Both the position numbers and the translations under genes were made by a program. The notes below the pieces were generated by a model. It was not told the DNA's origin, did not search any database, and saw only the letters and a program-made list of their open reading frames with translations. Of a stretch of 64,000 bases of DNA, positions 58,417 to 64,000 are shown one piece after another. The DNA lies in NCBI GenBank assembly GCA_013140605.1, contig JABFSL010000058.1, positions 20,397 through 84,396 of the forward strand. Direction: 5' to 3'. This DNA is from Anaerolineales bacterium (GTDB taxonomy: Bacteria; Chloroflexota; Anaerolineae; Anaerolineales; Villigracilaceae). The first letter of the stretch is position 1. Each line of letters begins with the position of its first letter.

Positions 58417-59867
58417 TCGTTCTCCGTATCCATTGGCATGGTTGGGGGCGAAACACCCTCCCAAATTAATGGGAAGGTGAAATTAAAAGCCAGGCCATCT
58501 GGCACATTCTCCGCCCACAGCCGCCCGCCGTGTGCTTCGATAATTCCCTTGCAGATCGAAAGTCCAAGCCCCGTGCCTGTGACACGGTCCGCGGCGGTGA
58601 TGCGGAAAAATTTATCGAAGATTCGTTCGAGATGTTCCTGCGGCACCTGCGGCCCCTGATTGCTGACCACTACATGAATAGAGTCACTCTCCACAAATGC
58701 GCGTACACGGATCACGGTTTTTTCTGGCGCATACTTCACGCTGTTGCTGACCAGATTCGTGAAGACCTGTTCCATTTGCACATAGTCCACTGGCACGAGT
58801 GGCAGGCTTTCAGGCACATCCACTTCAATGCGATGCTCCTCCGCCAGATGCTTCATGCGCGCCAGAACACTCCCGACGATCTCAGGCAAAATATTCCACT
58901 CGCGCTTCGGCTTTAGAACACCTGACTCAATGCGCGACATGTCGAGCAGGTTACCGACCAGCATATTCAAATGATCTGCTTCATCATCTATTGCAGCGAT
59001 CAACTCAGGCCGCACTGCTGAATCCCAATGGACATCGTCGCTTCTCAAACTCGAAGCCGCGGCTTTGATGGTGGAAAGCGGAGTCCGCAGTTCGTGCGAA
59101 ACCGACGATAATATCGCGGATTTCAACTTATCACTTTCTTCGAGGACTTTTGCACGCGACTCAGCCTGCGCAAGCCGCGCCCGCTCGAGCGCCAATGCAC
59201 CCTGACTGGCAAAGGTCTGCAACAAGCGCTTCTCACTGGACGTTAGTGCTGGTGCCGCTCTCCAAAGCCGAATCTCCCCGAGAACGCCTCGCGCCACCTC
59301 GATAGGCACAACCCATTCTGGCTGACGATTCGGCTGATGTGCTTCAGGCAGGAAAAAAGAAAAAGGCTGCAACCCGGTGACGCTTAGCTCCACTGCTTCA
59401 CCCTGCGAAACCTCCTGCACCTGTTTAGCAAGGATCTGGGCAATGGCATGGTCATCGTGCAAACCAGCGAGTGCGGTGCTGAGTTCGTAAAGCCGCGTGG
59501 CTTCACGTTCGCGCGCTGTGGCAGCGGCAAGGCTGACCTGCATACGCCCCACCAACTGGCTGATCACAATTGCCACGATCAAAAATATGACAAGGATCAC
59601 CACGTCCGTTGGGCGGTGAACAGAAAAGGTGTAATAGGGCTTGATAAAAAAATAATTGAATGTCAGGAAGGTAGTCAATGCGCTGGTAATGCCTGGGCCA
59701 AGCCCCCAATAAGCGGTGATCAAGCCGAGCGGAATTAAATATAGAAGGGCAACCAGCGTAGTGTCGAGTGCGTCACGCAAAGTGAATAGAATCATCGTGA
59801 CCAGGGCAATGAATCCAAATGCGAGAAGATATTGGGATGAACGTGAGATGAAGGATGAACTTCGCAT
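58413..59867 (-). CDS. KdpD-like sensor kinase lacking the KdpD sensor domain
   Basis: The 484-residue kinase has four TM helices of DUF4118 type (about 14-110), a GAF domain (about 125-240), HisKA with SVSHELRTPLST (His near 261), and HATPase (NLVSNSVKYAPEK, GTGLGLSICKG). It equals the C-terminal half of KdpD without the osmosensor and USP domains. The start ATG at 59867 lies 13 nt after a TATAAT; earlier ATGs (59882, 60008) overlap the -10 box or the tRNA gene and were not used. It overlaps its regulator gene by 4 nt. Confidence 0.88.
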   Translation of the reverse strand: MRSSSFISRSSQYLLAFGFIALVTMILFTLRDALDTTLVALLYLIPLGLITAYWGLGPGITSALTTFLTFNYFFIKPYYTFSVHRPTDVVILVIFLIVAIVISQLVGRMQVSLAAATAREREATRLYELSTALAGLHDDHAIAQILAKQVQEVSQGEAVELSVTGLQPFSFFLPEAHQPNRQPEWVVPIEVARGVLGEIRLWRAAPALTSSEKRLLQTFASQGALALERARLAQAESRAKVLEESDKLKSAILSSVSHELRTPLSTIKAAASSLRSDDVHWDSAVRPELIAAIDDEADHLNMLVGNLLDMSRIESGVLKPKREWNILPEIVGSVLARMKHLAEEHRIEVDVPESLPLVPVDYVQMEQVFTNLVSNSVKYAPEKTVIRVRAFVESDSIHVVVSNQGPQVPQEHLERIFDKFFRITAADRVTGTGLGLSICKGIIEAHGGRLWAENVPDGLAFNFTFPLIWEGVSPPTMPMDTENE

Positions 59868-59880
59868 GGCGGTTGAGTCC

Positions 59881-59886
59881 ATTATA
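59881..59886 (-). promoter_or_regulatory. -10 box TATAAT of the KdpD-like kinase operon
   Basis: TATAAT on the minus strand ends 13 nt before the chosen ATG and overlaps an earlier in-frame ATG, which makes that earlier start unlikely. Confidence 0.55.
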
Positions 59887-59931
59887 CCTTTTTGAGAATT
59901 AAGGAAAACAAAAGGATGATATACGCGGGAA

Positions 59932-59960
59932 ATAAAAAAACTGCCTTTCGACAGTTTTTT
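59932..59960. terminator. Terminator downstream of tRNA-Val
   Basis: On the minus strand AAAAAAACTGTCGAAAGGCA then GTTTTTTT follows the tRNA 3' end by a few bases; A- and T-runs on both sides allow both directions. Confidence 0.8.
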
Positions 59961-59962
59961 TG

Positions 59963-60036
59963 TGGGCGCGGAGGGACTCGAACCCTCGACCTCATGTGTG
60001 TGATACATGCACTCTAACCAGCTGAGCTACGCACCC
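59963..60036 (-). tRNA. tRNA-Val(CAC)
   Basis: A 74-nt cloverleaf: acceptor GGGTGCG/CGCGCCC (one T-G pair), D-arm GCTC/GAGT, anticodon stem CATGT/ACATG with loop ATCACAC (anticodon CAC), T-arm GAGGG-TTCGAGT-CCCTC and discriminator A. CAC reads GUG codons. The 3' CCA is not encoded. Confidence 0.95.
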
Positions 60037-60084
60037 GGGGAAGCGACGCAGATTATAGTATAGGCTTTCTGCTTTGGCAAGTCA

Positions 60085-61293
60085 TTACGGCGGCGGCAGA
60101 TAATCCCACGGATTTACTTTTGCGCCGGCCATTAATTCAAAATGCAAGTGCGCACCCGAGGAACGGCCTGTGGAACCAACTGCGCCAACCTCCTCGCCCT
60201 GGCCAACACTTTGGCCGCAGCCGCGTGAGATCACGCTCAAGTGGGCATATAAGGATTGAAACCCATTTCCATGATCGATCATGATCATGTTTCCATAGCC
60301 GTAATTATTCCAGCCCGAATATACAATCACGCCTGCATCTGCGGCATAGACTCCCTCGCCTTCATTGCCGGCAAAATCAAGTCCGCGATGATTGGTTTTT
60401 TCTGAGTAATCAAAGCCAGATAGATAATGTTTGTTCGTCGGGTAAATGTATGCGCCATATCCCACAGCGCCGCCGCTGATCGGTCCGCAGGCACCCTCCC
60501 CCAGTACGCGCGCAGAAGCGGGGTTTTCTCTCGTCACACCAAGCGGCGCACTCCAGTTCACAAATTCCCTCGCTCCATTGGGAATGATCAACCACGTACC
60601 CGTCTTGATGTTCGCGTTTTCATAATCACCAATGGTAGTTGGATCAATACTGTTTGCGGGATACTCAATAACATCCGCGGCTGTCACACCATAAAATTTT
60701 GCCCACTCTCCAAAAGGAATACCGCCCAGCCATTCCCAATAGACACCATTTATCGGCAGAATGGTCAATTCCTGACCCGGTTTCAATGAATGCGGATCAT
60801 CCAGTAACAGATTGTAGTTGCCCCACAAAATAGTTTGCGGCTCAAGCCCAAATTTTTCCGCGATGCCAAAAACAGTATCACCATCCAGAACGGTATACAT
60901 TGTAATTTCATCTCGCGGCCGTGACGGGATATTTGTGTGGATCTGCGCCCCGCGAGCGATTCCTGAAATAACAGGAATATCCAAGGCTGGGATGGTATTG
61001 ATGTCAACTACAGCGGTCGGAGCGGGACCTGAAGCCTGCCCGCTGTTTCCTGAAAACGCGTTCGGCGTCTGACGGTAAAAAGCCTGCACAAGCAGGATCA
61101 CGATCCCGATTGCGATAATGGAAAATAGATTCGTTCCAATGCGCAATAATGATTCGCCCAGCCCCATTTGAACGAGGTTGTTCATCCAGCGCGTGAAAAA
61201 ACTACGCTGCCGCAATGGTGGGGAATCATCCTCCTGTTTTATATTTGACTTGGGAGCATCTTCGTTAAAATCGTTTTGCATGGTAGTCATCAT
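60085..61293 (-). CDS. LysM-containing M23 family peptidase, membrane anchored
   Basis: The 402-residue protein has an N-terminal cytosolic stretch, one TM helix (about 50-72), a LysM-like domain (about 130-175: YTVLDGDTVFGIAEKFG then LLLDDPHSLKPGQELTILP), a second LysM-like segment, and the M23 peptidase domain (about 285-400) with HRGLDFAG near 300 and HLHFEL near 385, the zinc-binding motifs. It cuts or binds peptidoglycan-type cell wall outside the membrane. Two adjacent ATGs (codons 1-2) allow either start. Confidence 0.9.
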   Translation of the reverse strand: MMTTMQNDFNEDAPKSNIKQEDDSPPLRQRSFFTRWMNNLVQMGLGESLLRIGTNLFSIIAIGIVILLVQAFYRQTPNAFSGNSGQASGPAPTAVVDINTIPALDIPVISGIARGAQIHTNIPSRPRDEITMYTVLDGDTVFGIAEKFGLEPQTILWGNYNLLLDDPHSLKPGQELTILPINGVYWEWLGGIPFGEWAKFYGVTAADVIEYPANSIDPTTIGDYENANIKTGTWLIIPNGAREFVNWSAPLGVTRENPASARVLGEGACGPISGGAVGYGAYIYPTNKHYLSGFDYSEKTNHRGLDFAGNEGEGVYAADAGVIVYSGWNNYGYGNMIMIDHGNGFQSLYAHLSVISRGCGQSVGQGEEVGAVGSTGRSSGAHLHFELMAGAKVNPWDYLPPP

Positions 61294-61339
61294 AACATGG
61301 GCAAAAAATCACAGTCAAGGAGTGTGCCAAACGCTAATC

Positions 61340-62620
61340 CTACGTTAACCCGTCGGCCACCGTCACCTGGCGGACTTTTGGCTGAAAAACCTGAATTCCG
61401 CCAATAATGGCGAGCGAGATCACCCCGCAAATTAGCGCAGTCCTTGAAAGGCTGAGCTCCTGTGTCATCCAGCCGATCAGCAGACTGCCGAATGGCGCCA
61501 CGCCCTGCAAAGCCCAAAGATAAATACTGAAGACACGTCCGCGCAAATTATCTGGCACTTGCAATTGGATCAACGTGTTCATTGTGGCGAGTTGTGTGAC
61601 CGCGCCCCAGCCCATCAACGCAATGATGATCAGGGTCGGCCATAACGAACGCGAAAATGGGATCGCGATCATCCCAAGGATAAAAGCCGCTTCTCCCAAG
61701 ATCAAGCGAAGTCCGCGCCAGCGCGCGGTATTGTTCATCGCGATGGAGAAGGCCGCAGTCAATGCGCCGACTCCCTGCGCTGTATAAAGCAGACTGTTTC
61801 TCAGATCCACAACACTTTTGGTATCCCCGATTTGCCCGAGCAGATCCTTTGAAACGACAGGCAGTTGCTGTGTGATCGGCATGGCGAAGATGCCAATGGT
61901 GGCTGCGATGACGATGATCAATCCTACCGATGAATTCTTGACGAGATATTGCGTGCCTTCGCGGAACTCCTCCATAATGGGGCGCGTGCGCGGTGACACG
62001 GGAGCTTTGTATTTTGCATGCACAAAAAATAGGCCGATGATGATGGCGGCGTAACTGATTCCGTTGAGAAGAAAGATCCAGCCTTCTCCATTCCTTGAAG
62101 ATAAAAGTAATATGGGCGCGACGAGCGCGGGACCAAGCACGCGTGATAGATTAAAAGCTGTGGATTGTAAAGCAATGGCGTTTGGAAGCGCCTCACGCCC
62201 GGTCAGTTCTATTAACATGGCCTGACGTGCCGTGATCTCAAATGCGCTGGCCGTGCCGAGGATAAGGGATGTGACTACGATCTGCCAGATCTGAATAACT
62301 CCACTCAAAGCAAGGAACGCAAGCACGAAAGTATCCAGCATCATGACGATTTGTAAAAAGATAATGGCTTTGCGTTTGTCCACGTGCTCGATCAGGACTC
62401 CGCCGGGCAGGGCTAGAAAAAAGGTTGGCAGGGTGGTTGCGAAACCGATCAGCCCCAAGTCAAATGGACGGCCGCTGATGCGATAGGCCAGCAATGGCAG
62501 GGCTGTGCTTTGCATGGATGTGCCGATCAGCGAAAACAAATGTCCCACCCAGAAGATGGAAAAGTCACGGGAGGCTAATGCGGGAAAGCGTTGTGAGAGA
62601 AGGATGCGAAGTTTGGTCAT
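61340..62620 (-). CDS. Major facilitator superfamily exporter (EntS-like)
   Basis: The 426-residue protein has 12 hydrophobic helices and begins with the cytosolic MTKLRILLSQRFPALASRDF, then FWVGHLFSLIGTSMQ typical of the MFS_3/EntS-type drug or siderophore exporters. The loop between helices 2 and 3 reads GGVLIEHVDKRKAIIF (G-x-D-R-x-R-like). The substrate is unknown. It ends 46 bp before the M23 gene and may share its transcript. Confidence 0.88.
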   Translation of the reverse strand: MTKLRILLSQRFPALASRDFSIFWVGHLFSLIGTSMQSTALPLLAYRISGRPFDLGLIGFATTLPTFFLALPGGVLIEHVDKRKAIIFLQIVMMLDTFVLAFLALSGVIQIWQIVVTSLILGTASAFEITARQAMLIELTGREALPNAIALQSTAFNLSRVLGPALVAPILLLSSRNGEGWIFLLNGISYAAIIIGLFFVHAKYKAPVSPRTRPIMEEFREGTQYLVKNSSVGLIIVIAATIGIFAMPITQQLPVVSKDLLGQIGDTKSVVDLRNSLLYTAQGVGALTAAFSIAMNNTARWRGLRLILGEAAFILGMIAIPFSRSLWPTLIIIALMGWGAVTQLATMNTLIQLQVPDNLRGRVFSIYLWALQGVAPFGSLLIGWMTQELSLSRTALICGVISLAIIGGIQVFQPKVRQVTVADGLT

Positions 62621-62630
62621 TTATATTTTC

Positions 62631-62671
62631 GTCACACCTGCACTGGCGCTGCACGCCAGTGCAGGTGTGAC
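62631..62671. repeat. Perfect palindrome GTCACACCTGCACTGGCG with 18-bp arms
   Basis: The arms 62631-62648 and 62654-62671 flank CTGCA. The inner part CACTGGCG...CGCCAGTG is the symmetric form of the 26/27-bp element found at 7411, 7538, 17050 and 50184. Confidence 0.8.
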
Positions 62672-62686
62672 GGTTAACGGTAACGG

Positions 62687-63355
62687 TTATATAGGCAAAA
62701 TACATTCAGCGCGGTCATTGCCTGGGCTGTTGACCATTGTCGAAACGGGGTAGGCAGACATCCTGTCCGCTGGGAAAGACCGAATGAGCGGGAGCAGGCT
62801 TTCGGGCGTCTGTGGCGCGGGGTCCAGCCATTGGGAATAATCCGCTTGATCCAAAATCACAGGCATGCGGTTGTGCAAAGTTGACATCAATTCATTTGGC
62901 TCGGTGGTGATGATGGTGCAGGTGCGCAATGAGCCGCCATCAGGCGATTGCCATTCATCCCACAAGCCCGCGAAGGCAAATGGTTTTCTATCCTTCATGT
63001 GAATGAAATACGGCGTTTTTGTTTTCTCGCCTTCAACCGCTTTCCATTCGTAAAAACCGTCGGTCAAAATGAGACAGCGCTTGTATTTAAATCCGCCGCG
63101 GAAGGATGGCTTTTCCGCGATGGTTTCGCCGCGCGCATTGATCAGCTTATTTGCGATGCTGGGATCTTTCGACCACGATGGAATCAATCCCCATAGAAAA
63201 AAATCGGCCGTGTTCTTTCCATTATTTGGAATTGCAAGAACAGGCTGCGATGGTGCGATGTTAAATCGCGGCGCGAATTGATCGGGAAAAATAAAATCGC
63301 CGAAAGCATCCTGTAATTCGGCAGGGTCAACAGTAAGTGTAAATCTTCCGCACAT
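62687..63355 (-). CDS. SRAP domain protein (YedK/HMCES family)
   Basis: The 222-residue protein begins MCGRFTLTVDPAEL with the catalytic Cys2 that forms a crosslink to abasic sites in single-stranded DNA. Other family motifs are FAPRFNIAPSQ near 26-36, NARGETIAEKPSFRGGF near 75-91, LTDGFYEWK near 97-105, and HNRMPVIL near 160. It shields abasic sites during replication. The ATG overlaps the selB stop by one base (TAATG), so the genes are coupled. Confidence 0.95.
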   Translation of the reverse strand: MCGRFTLTVDPAELQDAFGDFIFPDQFAPRFNIAPSQPVLAIPNNGKNTADFFLWGLIPSWSKDPSIANKLINARGETIAEKPSFRGGFKYKRCLILTDGFYEWKAVEGEKTKTPYFIHMKDRKPFAFAGLWDEWQSPDGGSLRTCTIITTEPNELMSTLHNRMPVILDQADYSQWLDPAPQTPESLLPLIRSFPADRMSAYPVSTMVNSPGNDRAECILPI

Positions 63356-64000
63356 TATGTCCTCAACTTTCTAAAGTCACCACTCCGCATTGTGACGCCG
63401 CTTGAATCCAAATGTTCAAGGAAAGCCTGCGCATACTTGCGGCTGGTGTTGAAAAGGTCGCGCACTTCAGCCAGTGTGATCTGTTCCTTTTGCTGAATTT
63501 CAGCGCGAAGTTTTTTGACCATCTCATCGTAATCTTTTTTACGAAAAATCACATCCTGCGAAACTGCCACCAACTCACCCAATTCGATTAACGCATTGAC
63601 GATTTCTTCGCCGACCTCATTCTGACATTCCTTGACGCTCGGCCCGCCATACGGATTCGACTCAAACTTCCGAATCAATTCTTTAACTTTGAGCTGGTCT
63701 GCCCCATTGAACTTTATCTCATGCCCCGGGCGCGATACAGACTTGCCCGCTTCTAGCACAGAGTTTTGCTTTACGAGTAATGAAATGGCAGAATTAAAAA
63801 TACGCGGTGTTATTTTTAATTTACTCTTTAATTCTTCGCGTGGAATTCCGCGCCGTAATGGCATATCTTTGTGATACGCCTCTGTGATTTGAGTGACCCT
63901 ATCCTGTAGTCCATTCCAGTGGAGCAGGGCAATGGCAAGCGCGTCGCTTGTAATGGACTGAGCGCCATTTTCCAGGATAATTAACTGACCGCTACTAATT
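63355..64000 (-). CDS. selB: Selenocysteine-specific elongation factor SelB, C-terminal part
   Basis: The open frame enters from the right window edge and stops at 63355. The visible 214 residues are the winged-helix domains that bind the SECIS RNA: YHKDMPLRRGIPREELKSKL (the segment after the tRNA-binding part) and, at the end, VRDLFNTSRKYAQAFLEHLD followed by SSGVTMRSGDFRKLR, both characteristic of SelB. The GTPase domain lies outside. Its presence implies that the organism decodes UGA as Sec, supporting the selenoprotein at 26077. An internal ATG at 63864 is not the start. Confidence 0.9.
   Translation of the reverse strand, partial: ISSGQLIILENGAQSITSDALAIALLHWNGLQDRVTQITEAYHKDMPLRRGIPREELKSKLKITPRIFNSAISLLVKQNSVLEAGKSVSRPGHEIKFNGADQLKVKELIRKFESNPYGGPSVKECQNEVGEEIVNALIELGELVAVSQDVIFRKKDYDEMVKKLRAEIQQKEQITLAEVRDLFNTSRKYAQAFLEHLDSSGVTMRSGDFRKLRT

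Noticed and set aside
59868..60008. N-terminal extension of the KdpD-like kinase (MYHTHEVEG...)
   Set aside because: Those codons are the tRNA-Val gene and its terminator read in reverse; the TATAAT at 59881 lies inside the extension.

Overview
This 64 kb window looks like a chromosomal segment of an uncultured-type Chloroflexota bacterium, probably Anaerolineae. That placement is an inference from overall protein character, the monoderm-style lipoprotein/ABC exporter set, start codons lying about 7 nt after -10 boxes, and the many 'PDWL' motifs in a TPR protein; no rRNA is present to confirm it. Genes are densely packed with many ATGA overlaps, and intergenic gaps are filled by several families of palindromic repeats. 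There are no transposases, phage genes or CRISPR arrays.

Layout. 0-7.3 kb: a methyltransferase cut by the left edge, rlmI-like, a nuclease/phosphatase-fold protein, tgt, uppP, a lipoprotein, and a membrane protein/winged-helix regulator pair behind a palindromic operator. 8.0-18.3 kb: one long operon for an ABC exporter (two ATPases, one fused to a cyclic-nucleotide-binding-like domain; an FtsX-type permease; an HlyD-type lipoprotein adaptor) with three cytosolic signalling proteins between them (REC-GAF-kinase, single REC, GAF-GAF-kinase-REC). 18.5-18.9 kb: three tandem GEMM-I (cyclic di-GMP) riboswitch aptamers followed by a long hairpin and an unexplained structured stretch. 19-24.3 kb: ruvB, DUF2905, an AT-rich CxxC protein, a beta-CASP RNase-like protein, queA (with a palindromic repeat inserted in frame) and a family-5-type uracil-DNA glycosylase. 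24.3-33 kb: two alpha/beta hydrolases, a selenoprotein with an in-frame UGA and a SECIS-like hairpin, an S51-like/CysRS-tail fusion, pyrimidine-nucleoside phosphorylase, a 1145-residue TPR/PDWL protein, and ndk. 33-36.4 kb: rsfS (apparently CTG start), thpR, a response regulator, DUF1684, anti-sigma and sigma factor.

36.6-59.9 kb is a potassium-homeostasis island: kdpF-A-B-C with two extra small membrane ORFs, a kinase-less KdpD-like protein, kdpD, kdpE, two single-RCK TrkA-type proteins, a P-type ATPase, two APC/KimA-type transporters each preceded by a paralogous alpha/beta-plus-two-TM protein, a second KdpE whose promoter shares an 80-bp element with the kdp promoter, and a third KdpE/KdpD-like pair lacking the KdpD sensor domain. 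59.9-64 kb: tRNA-Val(CAC), a LysM-M23 peptidase, an MFS exporter, a SRAP protein, and the C-terminal half of selB at the right edge, which supports the selenoprotein call.

None of the calls was checked by database search; positions, frames and motifs were read directly from the sequence.
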